Of a DNA stretch of 29,877 nucleotides, positions 17,003-24,032 are shown one piece after another. The stretch is from assembly GCA_043736395.1 (NCBI GenBank), contig JAYTCQ010000171.1, positions 1 through 29,877 of the forward strand, given 5' to 3'. Made by a program: the position numbers and the translations under genes. Each line of letters starts with the position of its first letter. The stretch's first letter is position 1. Source of the DNA: JAFDVL01 sp043736395. GTDB lineage: Bacteria; Acidobacteriota; Blastocatellia; RBC074. The notes beneath the pieces are model-generated. The model searched no databases. It was not told the origin of the DNA and saw only the letters and a list, made by a program, of their open reading frames with translations.

Positions 17003-18133
17003 ATGAGCAGTTTTAACGATGCCTCTCAAATACAGAAATTAACTGGCATAGAAGCGGTTCGCTTACGCCCAGGAATGTATGTCGGTGATAAAGATGAGAA
17101 TGGCTTGCACCAACTAATCTATGAGTTGCTCGACAATTCGATTGATGAAATTGTTGTAGGATTCGGCAAGCGAATAAAAATTATTCTTCACGCTGATAAT
17201 TCTGTCACTGTTCAGGATAATTGCAGAGGAATCCCTGTCGAAACTAAACCTTCGACTAATGTACCCATTGCTGAATTTGTTTTTACAAACCTACATCGTG
17301 GGCAAAAGTTTGATAGTAATCCCTACAAAGTCACAGGCGGATTACACGGCGTCGGCGTGGCTTGTGTAAATTTTCTTTCTGAATGGCTCCACTTAGAAAT
17401 TGAGCGAGATGGGAAAATCCATCAACAAGATTATCAAGCTGGAATTCCAATCAGCCCCTTCTTAGTTATTGGGGAAACGAATAAAACAGGCACAAAAATT
17501 CACTTCAAACCGGATACAACAATTTTCACAGTGACAGAATTCAATTTTGAAAAACTGGCATTGAAGTTAAGACAAAAATCATATCTCAACAGTGGCGTAG
17601 AGATCGCTCTGATTGATGAACGTAAGAATAAATCTCAAATTTTAGAACTTTGTTCTCAAAACGGCCTAGCTGATTTTGTAGATTTTATTGCTCAAGATAT
17701 TTCCCGGGTTCATCCAAAAACAACTCATTTTATTGGTAAAATCGAAGAACTTGATCTTTCAATTGAAGCCGCTCTTCTCTTTACTGAGCAGGTGAAAGAA
17801 AAAATTTATACGTTTGCGAATCAGATTCAAACGCCAGATGGAGGTACACATCAATCAGGATTTTATGCGGGATTAACTCGTGCGATAAATCAATTCGCAA
17901 AAACTAACCATAAAAAACCTGCTTTACCTGCCAAAAAAATTAGAGCAGTTTTAATTGCGATCCTTGCTGTAACCTTACCCCAACCAAGATATGAAGGATC
18001 AACAAAAGCAAAACTAGGCTCGGATATCAGTGGAATAGTGCAATCATTCGTCTACCAAAATCTAATCAATTATTTAACCGCCAATCCTGAAGTCGCCAGC
18101 AAAATCATCCATCATCTTTGGCAGGAAAATTAG
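17003..18133 (+). CDS. Stand-alone GyrB/ParE-like ATPase + transducer protein lacking TOPRIM (376 aa)
   Basis: Matches the N-terminal 43-kDa half of type IIA topoisomerase B subunits: catalytic E41 and Mg-binding N45 in YELLDNSIDE, D72 in QDNCRGIP, K109 and GGLHGVG (112-118) for the ATP lid, and transducer lysine K335. The usual DNGRGIP is DNCRGIP and the QTK loop is STK. The protein ends at the transducer domain: there is no TOPRIM (EGDSA, DxD) or C-terminal tail, and no downstream reading frame supplies them. GyrB is about 640-800 aa. AAGGGG lies 8 nt before the ATG. Base composition is visibly more A/T-rich than the flanking GH57 gene, suggesting a different origin. It could dimerise and clamp DNA or modulate gyrase; function unknown. 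Confidence 0.82.
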   Translation: MSSFNDASQIQKLTGIEAVRLRPGMYVGDKDENGLHQLIYELLDNSIDEIVVGFGKRIKIILHADNSVTVQDNCRGIPVETKPSTNVPIAEFVFTNLHRGQKFDSNPYKVTGGLHGVGVACVNFLSEWLHLEIERDGKIHQQDYQAGIPISPFLVIGETNKTGTKIHFKPDTTIFTVTEFNFEKLALKLRQKSYLNSGVEIALIDERKNKSQILELCSQNGLADFVDFIAQDISRVHPKTTHFIGKIEELDLSIEAALLFTEQVKEKIYTFANQIQTPDGGTHQSGFYAGLTRAINQFAKTNHKKPALPAKKIRAVLIAILAVTLPQPRYEGSTKAKLGSDISGIVQSFVYQNLINYLTANPEVASKIIHHLWQEN

Positions 18134-18135
18134 GA

Positions 18136-18909
18136 ATGCCTGCATCGCGCATTTTCATAGATTCAGATTTCTCGTTAGAGATTCGCCCACCCAATACACG
18201 CGAAGTCGAATTGATCGGGCGAGCGGCGTATTCAATTTTTCACGGGGCAAATTCCTGCCTCCTGATCAATCCAAACGAATCCATTTTGCTGCCAAAAAAT
18301 AATTCCGAGCAACTCGTGATTCAGCTTTCGCCAAATCTGATTATTGAAACGGCGACTCGCCTCAAACTATTTCGGACCGGCTCAAACTTACTGTTTAGCA
18401 ATATCTCGTCAACAGACAAAAAGCTGACTTTGGTTTTGGATCAGATTCAAAATGAATTATTGGAGAGTGCGACGGGCTGGCGCGAAATTGTCAGATCGCT
18501 CGTCAATCAATTAGTTGTGCAATTACTCCGCTCGCATCTAAACTTAAAACGCTCCGAAGAATTAGAGCTGTCACGCGTCGGCATCGTAGATCGTCGGCTG
18601 CGTCGGGCGATTGAATTTATGCACGATAATTGCGGGCGGGAGATTTCTCTGGCGGAAATTGCGGCTTCGGTGTTTGTCAGTGAATTTCATTTTGCGCGGC
18701 TTTTTAAGAAGCTGACAGGGACCTCGCCACACGCATATCTTGCTTCGATTCGGATTCAGAAGGCGCAGAAATTATTAGCGGAAACCGATCTCACACTATC
18801 GGAAATCGGGGCGCAAGTGGGATACAACAGTCAAAGTCATTTCACCAAAATCTTTCGGGAAGCGAACGGACTGACTCCACTCGCATTTCGTATTTCCATC
18901 ATCCGATAA
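18136..18909 (+). CDS. AraC-family transcriptional regulator (257 aa)
   Basis: C-terminal double helix-turn-helix of AraC type (about residues 155-257): RAIEFMHDNCGREISLAEIA, FARLFKKLTGTSPHAYL, RIQKAQKLLAETDLTLSEIG and GYNSQSHFTKIFRE. The N-terminal 150 residues resemble a cupin-like sensor but no ligand can be named. The start is placed at ATG 18136, 2 nt after the stop of the GyrB-like gene, with AGGA 9 nt upstream; a TTG at 18118 is possible. The tight spacing indicates coexpression with the GyrB-like protein. Confidence 0.88.
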   Translation: MPASRIFIDSDFSLEIRPPNTREVELIGRAAYSIFHGANSCLLINPNESILLPKNNSEQLVIQLSPNLIIETATRLKLFRTGSNLLFSNISSTDKKLTLVLDQIQNELLESATGWREIVRSLVNQLVVQLLRSHLNLKRSEELELSRVGIVDRRLRRAIEFMHDNCGREISLAEIAASVFVSEFHFARLFKKLTGTSPHAYLASIRIQKAQKLLAETDLTLSEIGAQVGYNSQSHFTKIFREANGLTPLAFRISIIR

Positions 18910-19217
18910 AATAAAAATCCCCTTTCTTAGAGCGGATTTCAAATGTATGCGACCTAGTGTCAGTAGCCCGCGCGTGAGCAAGGGCTGCACTGGCAAAGCG
19001 TTCGTTGACGCCTAAGGCGCACTGTTTGAGGCTGCCCTTGCTCACGCGCGGGCTACTAACACGGTGCGCTTATCTGCAAACCGTCACCAGGCATTGGCCA
19101 ATGGGCATTGCAGTGATTTTCAATTCGTAAGCATTAACAATTTACCTTTCTCCGAAAACAATTAAAAATGAACAATGAGCGAATGAAGAATGATTCGTGA
19201 GTCGCAGCCAACGAAAA
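18910..19217. other. Gene-free interval with inverted repeat
   Basis: Lies between the convergent AraC gene and the trypsin-nuclease gene. Apart from the inverted repeat at 18957-19062, no gene or clear signal was seen. Confidence 0.6.
18957..19062. repeat. Inverted repeat, 32-nt arms (24-bp perfect core), 42-nt spacer
   Basis: Arms 18957-18988 and 19031-19062 pair with two mismatches; the core agtagcccgcgcgtgagcaa...gggc (18962-18985) is perfect. It shares AGCCCGCRCG-N4/5-AAGGGC and a near-equal spacer (42 vs 41 nt) with the repeat at 8344-8462, and like it separates two convergent genes. Confidence 0.78.
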
Positions 19218-21338
19218 TCAGAGCCGAATCTGCGCAAAAGATTCCAGCGGGGCCGTGTGTTCCGCCTCAAACGACTCCGTCAGGATTGGCGGCTGAACGG
19301 TTTTCAGTGCGCCGAAATCAAGCTTCGTCAGCGCTTCGATTTTATTGAGCGTAACTTGAAAAGTTCGATATTGACCAAATACAAAAGCCTCTTCTAAACC
19401 TTCGATCAAATCTTCCTGACTCAATAAATACGCGGTTGCTGAAAGCTTCTTATCGGGTTTGACGATGGCGACGACTTTCCAATATTGGCGAGGCAACTGA
19501 ATTCCTCGATACTCTGGATCATTGTCATCCAACACCGGGCCGGTGAAGACGGAGACTTTAATATCTTCAAGCTGCGCATTATTTAGAATGTAATCTTCCA
19601 GCCCCGCCCATAGTGTTTGTCCGGCATTGAAGGCGTGATGCTGCGGGGTGCAATTGGAAAAATGAAACGTATCATCATTAGCAGTTCTAGCAATTTTTTC
19701 AGTTGTTCCCCAGGCCGGATCAAGCCGTCGTACCAGATGACCTCGATCTAAATCATTTCGCGCATATACCTCTTCTCCAATTTGCTCTTCACGTTTAATG
19801 CGCGGATCAAAAATCCATTTGTCGCTATCTCGCTTCAAGTTATTGCTCTTTTTTCCGTCAATATTTACGGCGGTCAGAAAAGCCATTCTGCGCTCGCCGT
19901 TCATCACGACACTGAAATGATGATAGGGCAGCACGAACTTATCCAGACCGTTCGCCTGTTGATTAATCGCGGCTTTCGCTTTCATCGCGGCGGTTAAGCT
20001 GGGCAACGGAACAAGGCGGTTGCCAGTCCCTAAAAACTCAGGGTTATACCCTTTTCGCGTCGCGTAATTCGGATCAATACTAATGGTTTCCGTGAGTGTT
20101 GAAGTCAGCACTGGCTCGGGAGGTTTTACTGGCGACATCACTGCTGGTGCAACAGATGGAAGCGTGATGCCAGGCTGTTGAGCAGGTGTGCCAAGACTAA
20201 TTGTAATCTCCAGCGGAATTGAAATCGTTCTGCTGAAATTCGGAATTGGGAGGGCATTCATGGGATTCACATGATGTTGTTGTTCCTCAGCTCGCGCGGC
20301 AATTTCGAAGGGGTGAGGAGGTTCTAACGTAAGCAATTCGCCCATCAAATCAGCTTGCTGACCACTGAGTGTCTGCGCCTTAAAATACTTGATTAAGCGG
20401 CTGACTCTGACGCCTTCATTGGCGATCCAATCCAGGTCACGGGGATCGTCAGTTCCCTGGCGCCAGATCGTCCCGTTTTTGGCGATCAAGTTTCCAGCCG
20501 CATCTGTTTTCGGCACGCCGGAGTGGTGCAGCGCGATGACTTCCCACATATCATTGAAGACCGGAGAACCGGAAGAACCCGGTTCGGTGTCGGTTTCGTA
20601 ATGAGCAAAATTTTCCAGAATATCGAGCAGATTATTGCTGCGAATCGCTAACTGTTTTGGCTCTCCCAGTGGATGTTGAATGATATTGAGAGGGTTGCCT
20701 TCAATGGCTTTACCTTCTTCTTCAATCAGCCGATTCCATCCGTAAAGTTTCAGGTCAATTCCGTTGTTTGAGATCGGGCGAACAGCTACCAAGGCGAAGT
20801 CCAATTCCTCATCCGTCAGGAAAAATTTCTCGGATTCCAGACCAAATGTCACAACGGGAAGCATCCGACCAAAACGATCCGATTGGAAATCAAATTCGAT
20901 TTCGCTAAAGCGAGCTTCAGACGCATTACCCAGCACATGATTATTGGTTAGCAGCAGACGCGGCGACACCATAAAACCTGTGCCGAATCCTCGTTCCGCA
21001 CCATTACTATTGCGCACATGTACGCGTCCCACAAAGCGAGAAACCGCCGTTCCTTTTTCCAGAAAATTTAAGCCCAGCAGGTCTGATCGTCCGATGATGC
21101 GCTCTCTGCCCAGTGCCAATCTTTCATCTGGCATTCGCGCTTCAAGATTTGCCAATTTGGTAATTTCTCGAATCTCTGCCTTTTCTCGATACTCCTGATT
21201 TTTTTGGACGCGATCAAGCGGGATGGCTTCAAGCACATCCCCGGCATTAATTTTACTGGTTTTTTCGTCACGGGTTTGTTGACGAGACGCCCATCGCTGC
21301 GCGGCCTCTTTGGCTATTTGAAGGTTATATTCAATCAT
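19218..21338 (-). CDS. Trypsin-like protease fused to DNA/RNA non-specific (NUC) endonuclease (706 aa)
   Basis: Residues 1-95: charged helical region. Residues about 100-300: chymotrypsin-fold protease with H134 (LLTNNHVLG), D180 (DEELDFALV) and S256 (EPGSSGSPVF). Residues about 330-440: Pro-rich linker containing PLEITISLGTP. Residues about 460-680: NUC endonuclease with the DRGH motif (general base H534), metal-binding N571, N562 in SNCTPQ and E581, matching Serratia nuclease H89/N110/N119/E127 (two extra residues before the Glu). All catalytic residues are kept in both domains. No signal peptide, so the protein starts in the cytoplasm, where a free non-specific nuclease would be toxic unless held inactive; proteolytic control is an inference. 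Last gene of the 24032-19218 run. No clear Shine-Dalgarno before the ATG, suggesting low translation. Confidence 0.87.
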   Translation of the reverse strand: MIEYNLQIAKEAAQRWASRQQTRDEKTSKINAGDVLEAIPLDRVQKNQEYREKAEIREITKLANLEARMPDERLALGRERIIGRSDLLGLNFLEKGTAVSRFVGRVHVRNSNGAERGFGTGFMVSPRLLLTNNHVLGNASEARFSEIEFDFQSDRFGRMLPVVTFGLESEKFFLTDEELDFALVAVRPISNNGIDLKLYGWNRLIEEEGKAIEGNPLNIIQHPLGEPKQLAIRSNNLLDILENFAHYETDTEPGSSGSPVFNDMWEVIALHHSGVPKTDAAGNLIAKNGTIWRQGTDDPRDLDWIANEGVRVSRLIKYFKAQTLSGQQADLMGELLTLEPPHPFEIAARAEEQQHHVNPMNALPIPNFSRTISIPLEITISLGTPAQQPGITLPSVAPAVMSPVKPPEPVLTSTLTETISIDPNYATRKGYNPEFLGTGNRLVPLPSLTAAMKAKAAINQQANGLDKFVLPYHHFSVVMNGERRMAFLTAVNIDGKKSNNLKRDSDKWIFDPRIKREEQIGEEVYARNDLDRGHLVRRLDPAWGTTEKIARTANDDTFHFSNCTPQHHAFNAGQTLWAGLEDYILNNAQLEDIKVSVFTGPVLDDNDPEYRGIQLPRQYWKVVAIVKPDKKLSATAYLLSQEDLIEGLEEAFVFGQYRTFQVTLNKIEALTKLDFGALKTVQPPILTESFEAEHTAPLESFAQIRL

Positions 21339-21417
21339 GGCTGAAGTCCGGTTGAAGTAAAGAATTCATCTTTACTTTGCGTGTTTGAAAAAAAATTATG
21401 GTTGATGATTTCTGGTC

Positions 21418-21456
21418 GTGACCGAAGTTTGAAGGTTCCCCATCAAACTTCGTCAC
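21418..21456 (-). terminator. Hairpin between acidic peptide gene and trypsin-nuclease gene
   Basis: Arms 21418-21432 and 21443-21456 form a 14-bp stem with one bulged base and a 10-nt loop, 17 nt past the acidic peptide's stop. There is no immediate T-run (a run of T follows about 25 nt further on the minus strand), so it may attenuate transcription or stabilise the upstream message. Confidence 0.5.
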
Positions 21457-21473
21457 GGACGTTTCTATCATGC

Positions 21474-21749
21474 TTACTCATCCGAATCGCCTTCGTCTGA
21501 ATCACCCATCTCATCATCTCCGCCATCTGAATCATTATCACCTAAATCTTCACCTTCTGACTGGTCAGACGCGCTTTCGTCATAATCGCTGTCGGGTGAT
21601 TCATTGGAGTCAAAATCATCGCCGAGGTCTTCTCCGGCAAAAGCAGGCGAGACCATTGAACCGCCACCAGACCGAGACAGCAAGGGGCTGCGGTATTGGC
21701 GTGATGATTTTCCAATCGAAAGTTCGGCATTAAAATCTGGGATTTTCAT
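21474..21749 (-). CDS. Small acidic protein with shared leader, candidate precursor peptide (91 aa)
   Basis: N-terminus MKIPDFNAELSIGKSSRQYR is the counterpart of MNLPGFTADQSLYQTSASYR in the upstream peptide (pattern M-x-[IL]-P-x-F-x-A-[DE]-x-S-[IL]...YR). After residue 26 there is no Lys, Arg, His or Cys; residues 40-91 contain 26 Asp/Glu of 52, with the word GEDLGD occurring twice (39-44 and 66-71). GGAG lies 10 nt before the ATG. A polyanionic tail could bind metal ions, be a substrate for modification, or mimic nucleic acid and hold the adjacent NUC domain inactive; these are hypotheses. The protein looks intrinsically disordered. Confidence 0.72.
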   Translation of the reverse strand: MKIPDFNAELSIGKSSRQYRSPLLSRSGGGSMVSPAFAGEDLGDDFDSNESPDSDYDESASDQSEGEDLGDNDSDGGDDEMGDSDEGDSDE

Positions 21750-21819
21750 AGCTTTAGTTCTCCGATAAAAGGTTAGCTCCCATTCATTTTCGCTGGCTGC
21801 TGGTTGCCAGTTTGAAATT

Positions 21820-21878
21820 GGTTGGCACTTCAGATATCTGAAATGCCAACCTTCAAATCATCCAGCGACTGGATTTGA
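21820..21878 (-). promoter_or_regulatory. Two consecutive hairpins between the peptide genes
   Basis: 21820-21851 is a nearly perfect 32-nt palindrome (ggttggca arms, one C-A or G-U position per side, centre cagatatctg). 21853-21878 is a second hairpin with 10 bp, a 3-nt bulge and a cga loop. They lie in the 169-nt gap between the cationic and acidic peptide genes. Neither has a clear T-run, so mRNA stabilisation or processing is as likely as termination. Confidence 0.5.
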
Positions 21879-21918
21879 AATTCTCGAAAAGATTAATTCC
21901 TCCGAGATTCTTCTTTGC

Positions 21919-22191
21919 CTAGCATCTTGAAAGGCTTGGGCGTGGGCTGAATGGCAAGCCGCACGCTCCTAATTTCCATCTGCCAACATTGGGAATTGTC
22001 AGACAACGCCTCCCAAGGATTGGCAGCCTGATGCAGATGCGTCCGCTGGGAAGACTGACACAAGGTAAATAAACACAAAACTGTGGAGCAATGGCGGAGC
22101 CATCACCCGCAATTCCGGCAGAGCCACTCTGTCTGTACGATGCAGACGTTTGATATAACGACTGATCAGCGGTGAAACCTGGTAGATTCAT
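21919..22191 (-). CDS. Small cationic Cys-rich protein with shared leader, candidate precursor peptide (90 aa)
   Basis: Leader-like N-terminus MNLPGFTADQSLYQTSASYR, then a Gly/Ala/Ser-rich stretch (22-36), then a core with six Cys (39, 44, 53, 63, 77, 90) and many Arg. The core repeats C-[VIL]-x-[LI]-P four times (CVYLP, CVSLP, CIRLP, CLTIP), the last three followed by G-R at near-constant 9-10-residue spacing. A perfect AGGAGG is 7 nt before the ATG, so strong translation is expected. The gene lies 23 nt after the PatG-like gene. From memory, short Cys-rich hypothetical proteins starting MNLPGFTAE occur in other bacteria, but I cannot cite a described function. RiPP precursor status is inferred from size, leader and neighbours. 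Another frame (21893-22078) is open but lacks a ribosome binding site. Confidence 0.75.
   Translation of the reverse strand: MNLPGFTADQSLYQTSASYRQSGSAGIAGDGSAIAPQFCVYLPCVSLPSGRICIRLPILGRRCLTIPNVGRWKLGACGLPFSPRPSLSRC
21976..22077 (-). repeat. Protein-level tandem repeat C-phi-x-phi-P...G-R in the cationic peptide
   Basis: Residues 39-72 contain CVYLP / CVSLPS-GRI / CIRLPILGRR / CLTIPNVGRW. The underlying codons differ between copies, so the repeat is kept at protein level rather than being a fresh DNA duplication. Confidence 0.6.
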
Positions 22192-22214
22192 AAAATTACC
22201 TCCTTTTGTGAAAG

Positions 22215-23144
22215 TTAACGATCATAGTAAGGAGAGAGTTTGGTTACGAGGAACGGAAACTCCTCCGAAACGTCCACGCGGACGAAGTATTTCTCGCTGA
22301 CATCGGTGGTTCGATTTGTATATGTAAAAATCGCATCAACGATCCGACGAGTTCCACTCAGACGTGAGTGAGCCACCTCGACTCCCGTCAGGGAAAGGTT
22401 GCGACCGAAAGCATCGGCAGTCTGCGCATAGATTGCCGGATACCGCACTGCCAGATAATTCAAAGCACGGTGTTCGTCCGAGGCTCCGGCGTTGTCCGCC
22501 AGTTGCATAATGCGGTCATACAAAACAACTGCGGTGTTCCCAAATTCTTTGGTTGAGACTTTTTCCGGCTTGGGAATGGATTTGACCAATACCTCCCGGT
22601 CAAAGGAATAAAGCTGATCCACCATCACGACGGGAACAATTAACCCATTGCAGGCTTCCGGGGGAGCCAGTGGGCCGCGAATGCCAATCACAACGTCAAT
22701 GTCCAAAGGGCTGGCGGATTCTCTGAGCGATCCCAGCAACAAATCCAAATCGCTGGCCTCACGCGGATAAAGTAAATAGGTATCAATTCCTTCAATCGCC
22801 AACACCCAGCAGATGTGTCGAGCCAGATAACGATTCTTTGGATCGGCCAGCACTGTTCCGAGCACCTGCGTATCGGTCTGTCCGGCGGTCGAGGCGCGCC
22901 CGGAGGCCTGAACGAATTCCTTCTCAATGCCAAGACTTGGAAAACGCGGCACAATTTTTCCCAGCGCATAAATATAATCCGGCGCGCTCGGCGCGGCATC
23001 TTCCGCCGCGCCCGCCGCTCCGCCACAGCCACAGGCTTGCGGCTGAATGGCGGAGGCTTGAGAAAGCTGCGGAATAAACGAAGCCTGATTCGTTCCAAAG
23101 TTAGGCGCGGATAGTGAAGGTTGAGTTGTTTCCAGATGTTCCAT
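22215..23144 (-). CDS. PatG C-terminal-domain-like protein, separate from its protease (309 aa)
   Basis: Residues 57-84 (YIYALGKIVPRFPSLGIEKE, then FVQASGRA) and DTQVLGTVLADPKNRYLARH, WVLAIEGIDTYLLYPR resemble the region after the protease domain in PatA/PatG-family cyanobactin maturation proteases. A Gly/Ala/Cys segment (ACGCGGAAGAAED, residues 37-49) precedes it; such a Cys-Gly patch commonly links the two parts in fused proteins. No protease motif is present, so this looks like the second half of a split PatG-type protein whose protease is the gene 21 nt upstream. AGGAGG is 8 nt before the ATG. Role inferred: substrate or leader recognition. Confidence 0.7.
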   Translation of the reverse strand: MEHLETTQPSLSAPNFGTNQASFIPQLSQASAIQPQACGCGGAAGAAEDAAPSAPDYIYALGKIVPRFPSLGIEKEFVQASGRASTAGQTDTQVLGTVLADPKNRYLARHICWVLAIEGIDTYLLYPREASDLDLLLGSLRESASPLDIDVVIGIRGPLAPPEACNGLIVPVVMVDQLYSFDREVLVKSIPKPEKVSTKEFGNTAVVLYDRIMQLADNAGASDEHRALNYLAVRYPAIYAQTADAFGRNLSLTGVEVAHSRLSGTRRIVDAIFTYTNRTTDVSEKYFVRVDVSEEFPFLVTKLSPYYDR

Positions 23145-23165
23145 TTGATTGTCCTCCTTATAGAG

Positions 23166-24032
23166 TTAGTTTTTTTGTAAAAATTGATAGGATCCCCAAG
23201 CGTCCAGTAAAGGCGGTACAATTGCTCTGGACGAACGCGAGGCGCGATTAAGTACGGCAGTTCTGATTCTGATCGCTGAAGCGTCAGGAAAAAGTGACCA
23301 CAACAATGCGATGGCTCCGGTCACAAAAGGAGCGGCGACACTGGTTCCACTGGTTTGCAGGAACCCGCCCGCTGAATTTAACCCTTGAATACTTTCTCCG
23401 GGAGCGCATAATCCCTGACTTCCAATGCTTCGGCCCAAATTTGAATGGGCAGTGGGAAAGCCTCTGGCATCACAAGCAACCACCGGAATCACCCAGGGAT
23501 GACGCGTCATCGAGGAACTGCCCAGCGCGTGCTGGTTTCCAGAGGCGACGACGATCAATGCGCCGTGCCTCGCGGCTTCATTCAGGGCGCGTTCTAAAAT
23601 GGGTTCCGCACGTGACGATGGAATCGCCATGCCAGCGCTTATATTGATAACTTTCACCTTTTCAGCCAGACATTTTAGAATCGCCTGCGCCATTTCTGTT
23701 GGCGTTGTCAATGGCATCATCGGCGTCGGCGAAACAGCTTCAGAAAACACCGAACTAACAAAGATAGTGCAATCAGGACAAATTCCGGATTGACCAGGAC
23801 TCTCTGAATTATTCGCACTCACAAGGATGCCGGCAATGAAAGTTCCATGTTGACAGGCTATACTGTTAGGCTGCTGACAGCCTGCGTTTGCGGTCTGTGA
23901 AAGAATTCGCGCACCAGATAAGCCAGGATGATTCATCGCTACCAGACCATCAATTAAGCCAATCTTTATTCGTGGATTGCCTCGCGTCATGGCCATTATC
24001 CGATCAAGCCTGACTAGCTGAAAAACAGACAT
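23166..24032 (-). CDS. Cytoplasmic S8 subtilase of PatA/PatG maturation-protease type (288 aa)
   Basis: Compact subtilisin fold with triad D28 (IGLIDGLVAMNHPGL), H62 (CQHGTFIAGIL) and S231 (TSGTSVAAPF); oxyanion Asn in VVASGNQ. The D-G-x-V-x-x-x-HP form of the first motif is that of PatA/PatG cyanobactin maturation proteases, which cut precursor peptides, rather than secreted subtilases. It has no signal peptide and no pro-domain, so it acts inside the cell. GAGGAG lies 4-5 nt before the ATG. First gene of the run that also holds the PatG-like C-terminal protein and two leader-sharing peptides. Cys in ACQHG and GICPDC may form a structural pair. Whether it cuts the two peptides is unproven. 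Confidence 0.85.
   Translation of the reverse strand: MSVFQLVRLDRIMAMTRGNPRIKIGLIDGLVAMNHPGLSGARILSQTANAGCQQPNSIACQHGTFIAGILVSANNSESPGQSGICPDCTIFVSSVFSEAVSPTPMMPLTTPTEMAQAILKCLAEKVKVINISAGMAIPSSRAEPILERALNEAARHGALIVVASGNQHALGSSSMTRHPWVIPVVACDARGFPTAHSNLGRSIGSQGLCAPGESIQGLNSAGGFLQTSGTSVAAPFVTGAIALLWSLFPDASAIRIRTAVLNRASRSSRAIVPPLLDAWGSYQFLQKN

Noticed and set aside
21470..21733. Plus-strand frame rich in His and Arg opposite the acidic peptide gene
   Set aside because: Its composition is the direct complement of the Asp/Glu/Ser codons; no start signal.
21893..22078. Alternative minus-strand frame overlapping the cationic peptide core
   Set aside because: No ribosome binding site; the MNLPGF frame has a perfect AGGAGG and a regular Cys/Pro repeat that runs to its stop.
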